DNA of 27,725 nucleotides, taken from Corallochytrium limacisporum. Lineage: Eukaryota; Opisthokonta. Position 1 is the first letter of the stretch, and each line of letters begins with the position of its first letter. The notes beneath the pieces were generated by a model that was not told the origin of the DNA, made no database searches, and saw only the letters and a list, made by a program, of their open reading frames with translations. Positions 7,671 through 17,551 of the stretch are shown here, piece after piece. The DNA is taken from positions 20,008-47,732 of the forward strand of contig PDIP01000098.1 in NCBI GenBank assembly GCA_002811645.1. The letters run 5' to 3'. Made by a program: the position numbers and the translations under genes.

Positions 7671-10600
7671 CTATGAGAAGTTTCGTTGCTGCTGGTAATG
7701 CTTTGAGTGGTATCTATGGGTACGATTCACAATGTCCACGATATTTATCTCCGGTAGCATGCGGATGAGCATGGCCTCAAAGATACCCAACACTAGGCGG
7801 CGGTTCATCAGAGGATCCTGAAGCATGTCGAACATACGCAAGACACCACGCTTTGCGGTTCCCCCGCCAATGATGCTCTTCAGCTCGTGCGGGATCATGG
7901 CAAGCACGCGAGCTTTAGCGTCAAGCTTGGTACTGCGCTTCTGCTGTTCAGTACGCTCTGGTGGTGCCTGTTGCTGGTGCAAGCTTGAGCCGTGCATATC
8001 CCACGAATCTCGCCTTGCACTATCGGGCCAGATGCTGGTGCGCAGCAGGAAGAAGTAGTACGCCCACTGCTCTGGGCTCAGCGCATCCTCGACCATGGCA
8101 ACAGTTTTCCGGTTGAGGGTCACCCCGTGTGTTGTACTGATCACTTGTTGCAGGAGCTGCACGGTGCGGCGACGCAACCATCGGTTGCGTCCCGTCAGTT
8201 CGAAGATCTCATCCATGAGCAGTAGGATGATACGGAAGGGTAAGACCTCATCATTGCGCATGTCTTTCTTCGATGAGGTGAGCTTCCACTGTAGGAAGGA
8301 CTCATAATCAGCGCCACCATCGCTCATGACATACCGTGCAACCAGTGACTTCACCTGTGATGTGTTCATAGCAGAAGTACCGCTATATGCCGAAGAATCC
8401 GATTTTCTGCTAGTATTGCTGTGTGTACGACGGTGCGACATGTGACGCGACGGCATCGGAGGAACTGTGTTGACGGGCTTCGTGTCTTCCACGGACGGCG
8501 CACTAGAGCCAGAAGACTTGCTCTTTCCCTGGGCCGATGCGAAAGTCTCATGGCGAAGACCTGTGGCGGGGCTCAGCAGAGAACGGTTTTGGCCCGAAGC
8601 ACTTGAACTCGCTGACGTGCTGCGATAGGTCCTGGTCAATGATGAGGTAGAGCCCTCAGTCATAGCCTTGAAACCATCACTTATGATACGGGTTGTGTGA
8701 CTGAGTGGGTTGATGACGGTGTCCAGAGCCCGTTCGAGTTTGTTGAAGCCTGCGTTGTAAGCTCCAGAGGATAAGAATCGACTGAGAATGGCTCTGGTTT
8801 TGACATTAGTGAATATCTCCTCATCAAGCAGGAGGTTATTGAGGTATTTGTCAAGTTTGTAGCGCCGCTGCTCGAGGAAGGTCTCTGACAGATTGCCAAA
8901 AGTTTTCTTGCCCGGAAAGATGTAGTCATCGATACCGGGAAGACGTCTCCGTAACTGCATATGCAGATCATGGAATTCGGAATAGCGCCGAAGTACACGC
9001 CACTGCATTACACCGGCTTCATCCTGGCGGAACACCTCGATGATGAAGACCGCGTAGGCTTTGCCACTATTCTTCTCGCGGCTGATCTCATATCCAACAA
9101 TTTTAGTTGTCCAGGCCCCCTCTGAGTCCATCAGGCTGGACTTCAACTCACTGTTGATGGAGGGTGTCTTCGCACGTGGAGCACTACGTGGTTGTGCATA
9201 GCTTCCACTCATACTCGAAGTCGTTGAAGGTGCTGGTTGAGACAAACTTGTGGCACTAGAGATATTACTTGCGTAAAGAGCATCTGGGGTACGCTCCGCA
9301 GTCGCCTTCCGTAGTGGAAACTGCATTTCGGCATCCACGGATGAGCGGTCACTTTCGTCCACGTAGCTGTCTGCCAAGTGTTCTGATCCAGCATTTGATC
9401 GCTCATCCAACCTACTGGATTGTCGCGATGGGGGCTGCCAGTTAGTTCGCTTGCTTGTTGAGGGCGTCCTTTCGGAATCGACTCCAGATGTATCGAGTTC
9501 TGCTTCCGTCTTTCCTTCAATATCACCGCCATACAAGTCATCCTTGCGCAGCTCTGTTTCATAGACATACCTCAGATACGCTTCACTCTTCACGAAGCGA
9601 GGATAGCAATGCGCATCCATAAACTCATACACCTTGGTCTGCGCGTAGTCGAAGATACGCGGCTGGACTTGGTTGTCGTTGATCTTTTTCGCAATGTTTT
9701 TAGCACTGCTGGCTTCCAGAGGGATGCGAGGGTTCGCATTAAGACTCACGTACAAGTCAAAGATTGCCCTTGCCTCACTTACCATCTCATAATGGACAGT
9801 GTCCTTTTGAATCTGATTTGCCATGCCGGCCCGACGGAATGCTTCGATGACCAGCCAGAACTGCATCGACACAATTTCCCTTTCACTCTCCATGAAATCC
9901 ATGAAGAAGCCGATGGCAACGGGATCGTGAAGAATCTCGACGAGGGCAGGCGGTGCGTCTGCGTATGTGGACGGCACCTCTGTGTCGTCGCTGAGGTTCT
10001 GTGCTTTGACCGCATTGATGCGCCGCACAACCAGACGCCGCGCGACTTCCAGACGTCTGATCTGCAGACGGTTCGCAGCATCTCGCTTCCTACTTGAGGA
10101 GCTCATGCGTTGCTTCAATTCCGAGGTCACTCGATCCATGTGAATTTCAAGCTCCTCCAAACTGTCACACTTTCTGATGTTTTCAAGAAATGATTCCCAG
10201 GTTTGATTTGCAACCAATGTGCATACGGTTTGGTTGATGAAATCTGGATCACAAATCTTATCCAGTGCCGTTTGAATAACCAACACCAAGACCTCCAAGA
10301 GCATGAATCTTGAGGTCAGATTATTAAAATCATCACTTGGCATTACCGTGTACAAGATGACCTCCAGCAAATCTCGCAGGTAGCTGGCTTCTGAGCTGCG
10401 ATCGACGATGAAGCTAAATCGACCCTTGTCTATCTCGAAGGCAATCTGTGAGATACTGATATCCAGGTCCGGAGTTTGAGTCCTGATAGCGGCATGTCGG
10501 TTGCTAGCTAAAGACCACAGTCGAAGATGTCGGGCAAAGTCATCAACCGCGTCAAGCATGACAAAGGATACGGCGTCCATGTTCTTTGCCTTGCCAACCA

Positions 10601-11162
10601 GTTGGGCAACAACAGAGAAGAGCGACTTCCGTAGATCGATCAGAAACTCAGGATCTTCACTGATATATGTGTACCAGCTCTCCACATGGTCATGAATGAC
10701 GTTATCAAAGATCAATTGCAACTCTTTGTCTATTGCCCGCGCCCCCGTCATACGCTTGTCGATATTCAATACCCGCCGGTTCTCTGCGTGTTGAACCAAA
10801 CTGTTGATTCCGGCACTTTGCTGCTCCGCAAGCTGTTGCTCATATCGTCCTGAACGGCTACGGAATATTGCATGTGGTTTCACCCATATTGATAGAACCG
10901 CTACTGTAGTCACAGTACCCGCCAGAAAGGCAACCCCGCATCCTAGTATTGTCAATGAGACAGTGGAGAGGGATACGAGCGCTGACAACGTTCTGCTGGA
11001 CATGTCCTCCAGGGAAGGAAGCCACTGGCCCTGACCTAAGCGGTCGATGTAGCTGGACAGGTCCTGAAAGTACTCTTCGAGGTCGGTCTGGTCCGGTAGA
11101 ATTGATGCTAACCCCGCATACACAGAAAGGAAATTTTCAAGTAGGGAAGCAGCGCCTGGCAT
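7671..11162 (-). CDS. Mdm1/SNX13-like PXA-RGS-PX-nexin_C protein
   Basis: A 1163-residue membrane-anchored sorting nexin, close to the length of yeast Mdm1. In order: a long hydrophobic segment at about 58-94, enough for a membrane hairpin; a PXA domain at about 120-325; a basic coiled stretch; an RGS domain at about 405-535; a disordered Ser/Arg/Asp-rich linker; a PX domain at about 684-798 with the phosphoinositide signature R-R-Y-S-E-F (725-730) and F-P-G-K-K; a Ser-rich linker; and a C-terminal nexin_C domain at about 1010-1130. In yeast and animals this family ties the ER to vacuole or endosome and to lipid droplets. The domain order is that of Mdm1, SNX13, SNX14 and SNX25; fungi usually have one such protein, hence Mdm1-like. 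It shares a 1.2-kb divergent upstream region with eL6. Confidence 0.9.
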   Translation of the reverse strand: MPGAASLLENFLSVYAGLASILPDQTDLEEYFQDLSSYIDRLGQGQWLPSLEDMSSRTLSALVSLSTVSLTILGCGVAFLAGTVTTVAVLSIWVKPHAIFRSRSGRYEQQLAEQQSAGINSLVQHAENRRVLNIDKRMTGARAIDKELQLIFDNVIHDHVESWYTYISEDPEFLIDLRKSLFSVVAQLVGKAKNMDAVSFVMLDAVDDFARHLRLWSLASNRHAAIRTQTPDLDISISQIAFEIDKGRFSFIVDRSSEASYLRDLLEVILYTVMPSDDFNNLTSRFMLLEVLVLVIQTALDKICDPDFINQTVCTLVANQTWESFLENIRKCDSLEELEIHMDRVTSELKQRMSSSSRKRDAANRLQIRRLEVARRLVVRRINAVKAQNLSDDTEVPSTYADAPPALVEILHDPVAIGFFMDFMESEREIVSMQFWLVIEAFRRAGMANQIQKDTVHYEMVSEARAIFDLYVSLNANPRIPLEASSAKNIAKKINDNQVQPRIFDYAQTKVYEFMDAHCYPRFVKSEAYLRYVYETELRKDDLYGGDIEGKTEAELDTSGVDSERTPSTSKRTNWQPPSRQSSRLDERSNAGSEHLADSYVDESDRSSVDAEMQFPLRKATAERTPDALYASNISSATSLSQPAPSTTSSMSGSYAQPRSAPRAKTPSINSELKSSLMDSEGAWTTKIVGYEISREKNSGKAYAVFIIEVFRQDEAGVMQWRVLRRYSEFHDLHMQLRRRLPGIDDYIFPGKKTFGNLSETFLEQRRYKLDKYLNNLLLDEEIFTNVKTRAILSRFLSSGAYNAGFNKLERALDTVINPLSHTTRIISDGFKAMTEGSTSSLTRTYRSTSASSSASGQNRSLLSPATGLRHETFASAQGKSKSSGSSAPSVEDTKPVNTVPPMPSRHMSHRRTHSNTSRKSDSSAYSGTSAMNTSQVKSLVARYVMSDGGADYESFLQWKLTSSKKDMRNDEVLPFRIILLLMDEIFELTGRNRWLRRRTVQLLQQVISTTHGVTLNRKTVAMVEDALSPEQWAYYFFLLRTSIWPDSARRDSWDMHGSSLHQQQAPPERTEQQKRSTKLDAKARVLAMIPHELKSIIGGGTAKRGVLRMFDMLQDPLMNRRLVLGIFEAMLIRMLPEINIVDIVNRTHRYHSKHYQQQRNFS

Positions 11163-11611
11163 CTGAGCCCGATCACCCTCCAGCTACAACCGCACCAAAC
11201 TTCATTTCGACCCGCTTCGCTCCCATATCAACATATCCGAGTTCACGCGAAATGGCTTTCGAAAACAGAACCAAAGATGTCAGCATATCACCATTTCAAG
11301 AGTTGCAAGATTCTTTGTTTTGCTCTGGCTCTGATTCGTTTGGGTTTTTGGGTGTCGCTCCATCCTCCGAAGTAGGTTGAGACTCGCCTTCTTCCCTCCC
11401 GGGTCAGGGGAAGGCCCCGTCTGGTGCCGCGCAATTCCAGCTGTCCGGTTGCCTACGCGAGACTGTGGAGAGAGAGTGAAGGGCCGCATCAGTGCGCGGG
11501 CCGATGAAACAGCCACCTTTTCACAATAGTCCGGATATTTCCATCGCTACCTAACGTACGCGCCTAGTACATACCGACAAGCCGTATGAACTAAAGAGAA
11601 ATATGTGTCAA

Positions 11612-11918
11612 TTCAGTACTTTCATTATGGGTTGGTATGGTTTCCCGATAGTGGAAGGACCGCTTCCGCGAATCCACACACAAACCGAAAACACACACAA
11701 AAGTGATTAGGAATGGGAGGGAAAATGGCATCAGAAACTCCTGAGTGGTTCTGAGAGGGGTTTACTTGGTCGAGTATCCGAAGTATTGTCTGGGATAGTT
11801 TCGTAAATTTCATATTTTCTCGTCAGCAGAGGAGGGCCTGATCCAGTACTGAAATCACCAAGGTCGAATGGCTTTCCATCTCTGTACTAATTGGCCCATG
11901 TGCAGTGTGATTCAGTAC
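11612..11918. promoter_or_regulatory. Cluster of TTCAGTACTGAA half and near-full sites
   Basis: Three sites occur in 307 bases: TTCAGTACT (11612-11620), CAGTACTGAA (11844-11853) and TTCAGTAC (11911-11918). Together they span both halves of the palindrome seen upstream of ARF1. They lie 430-735 bases before the eL6 start and 450-760 before the Mdm1-like start. Confidence 0.4.
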
Positions 11919-12246
11919 CAAAAGGTAGAACCGGCCCCGTGGGCTACCCATTTCCATACAATTGCAGGGGCAAAAGTCAATCATAGCGTACAAAGCAGTC
12001 ATATTTGCAGTGATGATCTAGCCAATGCAGGTCACTTACTGTGGGCTTTGTGGCCCCTTGTGTGCCTCCCATTGACCCGAGTAGTAGCAAACACCACAGC
12101 CTTTCATATGCACAAAGGCAAGATAATGCACCGGTGTTGCTCTGGTACTACTTAATCTATTATAGCAACATATGGCGGGTTGTATTGCATTGAAGTAGGT
12201 TTAACATCTCAATTGTTGTGGAACTCCATTTGGAACGTTTCGCGGG

Positions 12247-12252
12247 TATAAA
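12247..12252 (+). promoter_or_regulatory. TATA-like element of eL6 gene
   Basis: TATAAA in the context GGGTATAAAG lies 96 bases before the eL6 ATG, a spacing that suits a TATA box with a short leader. It is followed by GTCGTCGAC and an AT-rich stretch leading to the start. Confidence 0.45.
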
Positions 12253-12347
12253 GTCGTCGACTGCTATTTAATCAGCAGTTAATTTTCTTTATTTATTTAA
12301 GGGTACATATTCGGGAATAACCTCGGGTTAACCAGTTTAGATTCAAT

Positions 12348-13022
12348 ATGGTTCGCAAGTCCATTTACAAGCAGCGCACTCCCTTCGTCAAGAAGGCTGC
12401 TGCTGCCGCCAAGGCTGTCGTTGAAGAGGGTGCCACCAAGACCAAGAAGGTCGGTGGTGCTAAGAATGGTGGCGAGCGCACCGTCCCTGTGCAGAAGGCC
12501 AGCCGTTTCTACCCCACCGAGGACGGCCCCGTGGCTCTGAAGACTCGCAAGTCTGCTCGCATCGCCAAGCTGAAGGCTTCTCTGACCCCCGGTACCGTGG
12601 TCATTATTCTGTCGGGTCCTTTCAAGGGTAAGCGTGCCGTCTTCCTGAAGCAGCTCGAGTCTGGTCTGTGCTTGATCACTGGTCCTTTCAAGGTCAACGG
12701 TGTGCCTCTGCGTCGCGCCGACCAGGTCTACTTGCAGGCTACCTCCACCAAGATCGATGTGTCTCAGCTGTCTCTGCCCGCTGAGGTCAACGATGAGCTG
12801 TTCGCTAAGACCAAGGACGGAAAGAAGAAGAAGGGTGAATCTGACTTCATGCAACAAGATGCCTCTGCCAAGAAGCCCGTGGACCAGAAGCGCATTGACC
12901 TGCAGAAGAAGGTTGACGATCAGCTCCTGCCGGCCATCAACAAGGATAGCATGCTCGCCGCCTACCTGCACGCTCGTTTCAGCCTGCAGAAGGGACAGTA
13001 CCCCCATGCCATGAAGTTCTAA
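12348..13022 (+). CDS. RPL6: 60S ribosomal protein eL6
   Basis: A 224-residue component of the large cytosolic ribosomal subunit. It shows the usual eL6 order: a basic, Ala/Lys-rich N-terminus; the S-R-F-Y-P-T-E stretch near residue 50; a KOW-like segment with T-P-G-T-V-V-I-I-L-S-G-P-F-K-G-K-R and L-x-S-G-L-x-L-I-T-G-P-F; then P-L-R-R, a Lys-rich loop (KKKKGES), and a C-terminal helical part ending in A-Y-L-x-A-R-F-S-L-x-x-G-Q-Y-P-H-A-M-K-F. Lysine is coded almost only by AAG and leucine mostly by CTG or CTC, the bias expected of a strongly expressed gene; this also produces a long antisense frame, which I treat as a shadow. The ATG has A at -3 and there is no intron in the frame. Confidence 0.97.
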   Translation: MVRKSIYKQRTPFVKKAAAAAKAVVEEGATKTKKVGGAKNGGERTVPVQKASRFYPTEDGPVALKTRKSARIAKLKASLTPGTVVIILSGPFKGKRAVFLKQLESGLCLITGPFKVNGVPLRRADQVYLQATSTKIDVSQLSLPAEVNDELFAKTKDGKKKKGESDFMQQDASAKKPVDQKRIDLQKKVDDQLLPAINKDSMLAAYLHARFSLQKGQYPHAMKF

Positions 13023-13290
13023 GTTATCGTTTAGAAACATCATGTAAGCATAACTTATATTACTGTCGTGGATTATCACCACGCAAACAGCATATTTAGT
13101 CCTATTCACACAATCCCTGACATCTTTTCACCAACCTTTTAGCATCATCATTGCATTTTTACAAATCAAATTGGCATAACAACACCAAACAGCACAAACG
13201 CAATTAAAGCAAGATCTTTGCCCATGTTAAGCAAAGAGATATATATTCTATTTGTAAGAGTCTAGTGCTTGCTCACCATGCTCACCGTCA

Positions 13291-13336
13291 TCACCCTCCA
13301 TCCAAGTCAATTGCTGTCACCCTCCATCCAAGTCAA
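13291..13336. repeat. 20-base direct repeat
   Basis: Two identical copies (13291-13310 and 13317-13336) start tcaccctccatcc and end aagtcaa, with a 6-base spacer (ttgctg). They lie about 240-290 bases before the start of the gene at 13578 and next to a poly-C/poly-G tract. A recent tandem duplication or paired binding sites are both possible. Confidence 0.85.
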
Positions 13337-13347
13337 CTCTGAGCAAA

Positions 13348-13367
13348 CCCCCCCCCCCCGGGGGCCC
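13348..13367. repeat. Poly-C/poly-G palindrome
   Basis: Twelve C are followed by five G and three C, so CCCCCGGGGG and GGGGGCCC-type pairings are both possible. It is one of the recurring intergenic C/G tracts. Confidence 0.65.
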
Positions 13368-13577
13368 TCTTCCTAGCGGCGCGAATGATTTACGGGAAAA
13401 GGAGGGTATGGACCGGTCCGAACGACACACTGTTGTGCACCAAAAGGTACTTTCGTGCAAAAAGTGTGAACCAAATGGCTGGTATTGGCAGGCTTTCTAT
13501 GTAGTGAATCTTGTTGCGAGCTAGAGATGATGATATAAAGATATGTAATTGAATGTGACAGAGTCCCGTGGGACGCC

Positions 13578-15362
13578 ATGCGATCAGCGGTAAAGAGTGG
13601 GAGAATCAGCCCGCCAGATAAAGGGGAGTCTGGGACGAGCAGTCCAAGGCCATCTCGCTCGTCGCTAACGTCTGCATCAGGACAGATTACTATTAGCCGA
13701 TCTGTAGATCACAGCGCCACACAGGAAGTGAAGATTGTTATTCCTGACGATCCGGGTTATAGGCTGCAGCTTGGGTTAAGAACTAAGGAAGATGGTTCAG
13801 TCGTGTCAAGGGCCCATCCTTTAACCCTCGCCTTGAGACGATGGGCCTACGATGGAGAAGCCGTACGATGTTTGGTCATTATGCCATATCCGTTGAATGA
13901 AATATTTGCTGAACGTTCGGCTGCTGGGGATACGAAAATCGTGAAGCATCACCACACTTTTCGAGAGATTTATTCGACAATGCATTTTGAGCACCGCATC
14001 CACGATGTGGACGTCACTCATGAGAATGCAGAAATCACTAAACCAACACAGGCGCAGTCACCTGCGGGTTCTCTGCCTATGGGCCAGCTGACATCCCCGA
14101 GAGGCACAAGACGGAATGTTGGACAGACGCTTTCGCCCTCTGCCGCATCTCTAGAGAGTAGGACCTCACAAGACTCTCTGGCTGAAAATGCCTTTGGTGA
14201 GGCCACTGCTGTTAGTGCATCGTTTACTCACATGAATCATGAAGGATCAGAAGAGAACTGGTTCATATGTCCAAATGGTGACATTGTGCACGAAGTAGTC
14301 TTCATAATGCCACAGATGGCACGACGAGACGTTTGTACTCTGGATCTGACCATTGCGCTGGATCCTAACGAGAAGGCCCTCGAGACGTGGCTGCACGATA
14401 GTCGGCAGAAGAGACCGCTTAGCTTCGTGATGGATGACACCCTCTTACTGACCATGTATGTGAGCTTGAAGTCGAATCAAAATCTTATGAAACTGCTGAG
14501 GCCCATACCTTTACCAAAAGTGCACCAGTCTCTGCGTGATAGCGCAGAAGGATACAGTCTCGTATTTTCTGTGCAAGCACCCAATGTTCGAGATCTCGAG
14601 CATGATGATCCTGTGTCTGAGGAGAGCACTAGGCCAACGACTGACATTTGTCTTGTAGATGCGCGGCTGCAGATTGAGTCTGAAAAGAGGATCACCCGAA
14701 TTGGAGATGGACAAGAAGCTTTGGGAACAGCACTTGCGAACACTAAAGAAACATCTGCACCAAAGGATCTGTTGAACTCTGGCATGGCATTCCAAGTTGC
14801 ACGTGAGCCAAAATTCAGTGAACCCCTGTTCCGGCCATTGCAGGCCGGAGATAAGTACGACATCCTTATGACTATCTTCCCAAACAGCAGCATTGTGGCA
14901 CAGTATGGCATCGCTAGCTTCACAGCCATGCTCTATCTCACCTACGAAGTTCACGGAGGGGCACAGCGTATCACTGCCCAGTACCCTGTGTCTGAGATCG
15001 ATACTCGATCACCGGCTTTCAGTGTGAGCATGGAGCAGATTTCAGATGCAACCCAAGGGTGCATGTTTCAAATCAACTATGTGATCAGCGGTCGGCGGGA
15101 TATGACAGACATTAGCATGTTCATAGAATTACCAAAGTCACAGCAAGAGGATGGCAGCATGGAGACCAACATTATGCTCTCCCACACTAAATCAATTCAC
15201 CTGGGCAATTGGCGTGCGAACACATTTCGAAATATTCCGATTGACTTTGTCGCCCTTCGGGGAGGAACATATAGCATCCCTCCGCCAAAGATCTACGACA
15301 ACGTTCGCAAGAGATACTTACCTATTAAGTGCAACCAACTGTTCACCACTATCGAGCACTAG
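13578..15362 (+). CDS. Beta-sandwich protein, possibly TRAPPII Trs65/TRAPPC13-like
   Basis: A 594-residue soluble protein. A basic, Ser/Pro-rich N-terminal tail (about 1-50) precedes a mostly beta-strand body interrupted by a disordered insert at about 155-210. The last 110 residues read like an Ig-like domain: alternating hydrophobic strands, then I-D-F-V-A-L-R-G-G-T-Y-S-I followed by an ending rich in strand residues. That pattern resembles the C-terminal Ig-like domain of TRAPPII accessory subunits (Trs65 in fungi, TRAPPC13 in animals), which support Rab activation at the Golgi. The match is by pattern only; other trafficking adaptors share such domains. No transmembrane segment or catalytic motif is visible. 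It converges on the Cdk8 gene with an 86-base gap. Confidence 0.6.
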   Translation: MRSAVKSGRISPPDKGESGTSSPRPSRSSLTSASGQITISRSVDHSATQEVKIVIPDDPGYRLQLGLRTKEDGSVVSRAHPLTLALRRWAYDGEAVRCLVIMPYPLNEIFAERSAAGDTKIVKHHHTFREIYSTMHFEHRIHDVDVTHENAEITKPTQAQSPAGSLPMGQLTSPRGTRRNVGQTLSPSAASLESRTSQDSLAENAFGEATAVSASFTHMNHEGSEENWFICPNGDIVHEVVFIMPQMARRDVCTLDLTIALDPNEKALETWLHDSRQKRPLSFVMDDTLLLTMYVSLKSNQNLMKLLRPIPLPKVHQSLRDSAEGYSLVFSVQAPNVRDLEHDDPVSEESTRPTTDICLVDARLQIESEKRITRIGDGQEALGTALANTKETSAPKDLLNSGMAFQVAREPKFSEPLFRPLQAGDKYDILMTIFPNSSIVAQYGIASFTAMLYLTYEVHGGAQRITAQYPVSEIDTRSPAFSVSMEQISDATQGCMFQINYVISGRRDMTDISMFIELPKSQQEDGSMETNIMLSHTKSIHLGNWRANTFRNIPIDFVALRGGTYSIPPPKIYDNVRKRYLPIKCNQLFTTIEH

Positions 15363-15448
15363 GCTCCATGCAAGCGAAGTACGGCGGGCGCAATCGTGCA
15401 CTGTACAGTATAAATTTCAAGTAAATTTGTATCTATTACCCATTGTGT

Positions 15449-16672
15449 TTAGCGATCACGACGGTGACCTGATGCATGGCCCTGTTGCGCGCCACCGTGT
15501 GGCCGGGACGATGCGACTCTCTGCCGCTTTGCGTCGTGTCGCACTTTACTGCTGTCATCCGGCAGGAATTTGCGCCGGGGATACTGTAGATCCGGTGGTA
15601 GCCCGTAGAGAGCGTTTTTGTGTGGTTTCGGGTCCTCAGCAAAGTAGCTAGACTTCATAGCTGCTAAAGCAGTGGGTCGCTTCGATGGATCCATTGCAAG
15701 CAATTCTTGAAGCAGCTGCACCCCGGTATGGCTGACGGGGCCACCGTGATCCTTCAAGAAACTTCGCATGATATGTTGAAGCTGTGGACGGTATTTCTCC
15801 TTGGGGAATGAAGACAAGTGATGGTACTCCGGCAAATGAACTAGTCCCGGCCAGTAATTCTCGTTCGGAAAACCCATGACATTGAATATCTTTTCCAACT
15901 GATCCCGTTGAAATGGATTCTTGCTCTGTTGGCTATCAACCTGCAGACCATGGAAGATAGGCTTCGTGGTTATCAGTTCGGCAAAGATGCAGCCAATGGC
16001 CCAAATATCCACAGCCTTGGTATAATGTCGCGCTCCGAGGAGCAGTTCCGGTGCTCTATACCAAATAGTCACCACTACTGGGTCCACATCTGCCAAAGGC
16101 TTCAGCGGATTCTGGAAGCAGCGGGCCATTCCCAAGTCTGCCACCTTAACTGTACCTTCGCCCATGCCTTTACCCACGACCAAGATATTGGCCGGCTTTA
16201 GATCTCTGTGCAGTACCCAATTACTGTGCAAGTAGTGTATACCATTTAGAACTTGCCATAATAAAGATTTGATCATTCGCTCAGGCAGATATATTTTTTC
16301 CCCCATTTTGGCACTGAGGTCTCGATGGTGCTGCACCATCAAGAACAGGTCGTGTTCGGCATAATCGAACAGGAGCCAAACGTGCCGATCAACAGGGTTT
16401 AGGAACACATCGACAATGCAAACGATATTTTCGTGGTTTAATTCCCGTAGTAATGAGATCTCTCGACACGCGCTGGAACTCAGACCGTCTGCAAAGGCAG
16501 TGCCTTTGATTTTCTTCAATGCGTACACCTTGCCATTGTCAAAGTCTTTCCGCCGTGCCTTGTAGACGACACCGTACGTACCCTCTCCAATCTTGTACTT
16601 TGCATACTCAAATTTATCCTCAACGGAGGTACGCAACAGCCGCTTGGCTTCCTTGAAATTGCGATCGACCAT
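15449..16672 (-). CDS. SSN3: Mediator kinase Cdk8/Ssn3 (Srb10)
   Basis: A 407-residue cyclin-dependent kinase of the Mediator kinase module, which with cyclin C phosphorylates RNA polymerase II and transcription factors in the nucleus. Visible motifs: glycine loop G-E-G-T-Y-G-V-V (29-36), catalytic lysine K53, the Cdk8-type C-helix S-S-S-A-C-R-E-I with E71, H-R-D-L-K-P-A-N (155-162), D-L-G (179-181), and W-Y-R-A-P-E (204-209). The segment L-K-P-L-A-D-V-D-P-V-V-V-T, without the usual phosphothreonine, and I-F-N-V-M-G-F-P are near-diagnostic of Cdk8. The metal motif is DLG where animal Cdk8 has DMG. The first 20 residues match the family's N-terminal helix. The C-terminal tail after about 350 is short, basic and disordered. 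Confidence 0.95.
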   Translation of the reverse strand: MVDRNFKEAKRLLRTSVEDKFEYAKYKIGEGTYGVVYKARRKDFDNGKVYALKKIKGTAFADGLSSSACREISLLRELNHENIVCIVDVFLNPVDRHVWLLFDYAEHDLFLMVQHHRDLSAKMGEKIYLPERMIKSLLWQVLNGIHYLHSNWVLHRDLKPANILVVGKGMGEGTVKVADLGMARCFQNPLKPLADVDPVVVTIWYRAPELLLGARHYTKAVDIWAIGCIFAELITTKPIFHGLQVDSQQSKNPFQRDQLEKIFNVMGFPNENYWPGLVHLPEYHHLSSFPKEKYRPQLQHIMRSFLKDHGGPVSHTGVQLLQELLAMDPSKRPTALAAMKSSYFAEDPKPHKNALYGLPPDLQYPRRKFLPDDSSKVRHDAKRQRVASSRPHGGAQQGHASGHRRDR

Positions 16673-17551
16673 AATGTACTCACAAAGAGCAACTGCTATC
16701 GTCAGGCATCGACTATATCATAATGTCTACATACTTTCAACGCAGCAAGAAATCCCCGGAGAAATGAAAGTTCTGAACAGGACTCGTCGCTGGTGCTTCC
16801 TCATTTTTGTCAGAAAGTATTAAACGATTTCTCTGCTACCCTGCTCCTCTTTTGAAGTAGCCGCGACGCTCCGTATTGTGCACAAAAACAAAAATATCCA
16901 AAACAGTTCGGACTCAGAGCCTCACCATTTGATTTCAATCTATAAATCAAATATCCTTGTACTATATATCATATAAATATTTGAAATCAATAACGTAAAT
17001 ACTTAATATACTGCATGAAAGCTTTTGATTCACGACGACGAGCGCAAAGCTTCTGCCGGTGTTCGAGAACAAACAAAATTCGAGCTACGGCAGAACAATG
17101 TGACCAAGGACCTGTAATTTTTGGGCTATTTAGTATGAAGAAAGGATAAGAAATGATCCATGAGAGGTATCTGCGTCAGCAGAAAGACAATCGTCACGCC
17201 ACCAATCTTGATGCACAAGCCTTCCTGTACGATAGGTGTAAGTAAGCAAGGAGGAAAGGACAAAACACATTTTTAATACTTAATGTACCTTCATTTTATC
17301 CACTATTGAAGGTATAAATCACTAACTAGAAAACATGGTTTACGGGGTTTATAGCATTCGGAGAATTTTTGGCACGCCTCTCTGCTCAGCTGATGCGCGA
17401 TGGTTCCCCGCGCGACAGTTGATTCACTATGCTAGCGCTGCTCTGTGGGCCAATCAAAGGGGGAGTAAATGGTGGACCGGAAGAGGAGAACGCAAAAGGT
17501 CGAGGTCAGCTCCAATTAAGAATTTTTCACTTTCGATTTTTTGCGTGTAAT
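16673..17551. other. AT-rich intergenic region upstream of Cdk8
   Basis: No gene is supported; the frame at 17335-17550 has no recognisable features. It serves as the Cdk8 promoter on the left. An AT-rich core near 16930-17000 carries a 10-base inverted repeat, and a CCAAT box lies in GGGCCAATCAAAGGG near 17448-17462, about 90-105 bases before the small ORF at 17552. Confidence 0.55.
16929..16990. repeat. 10-base inverted repeat around AT-rich core
   Basis: TTGATTTCAA at 16929-16938 and its reverse complement TTGAAATCAA at 16981-16990 flank 42 bases of very AT-rich DNA. It lies about 260-320 bases before the Cdk8 start. It could be a regulatory hairpin or an easily melted region. Confidence 0.6.

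Larger units (their letters stand above)
11163..12347. other. Divergent promoter region, Mdm1-like / eL6
   Basis: No gene is supported; the frame at 11868-12155 lacks domains. The region carries TTCAGTACT at 11612-11620, CAGTACTGAA at 11844-11853 and TTCAGTAC at 11911-11918, and a TATA-like element at 12247-12252 about 100 bases before the eL6 ATG. Confidence 0.6.
13023..13577. other. Intergenic region, eL6 to Trs65-like gene
   Basis: No gene is supported. The left half is AT-rich and is the likely eL6 3' end. A 20-base direct repeat lies at 13291-13310 and 13317-13336, followed at 13348-13364 by twelve C and five G. The remaining part is the promoter and leader of the next gene. Confidence 0.6.

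Noticed and set aside
12297-13109. A 270-codon minus-strand open frame across eL6
   Set aside because: It lies antisense to a highly conserved ribosomal protein gene. Strong codon bias (AAG, CTG, GTC) removes stops on the opposite strand; the Leu-rich translation is the expected shadow.
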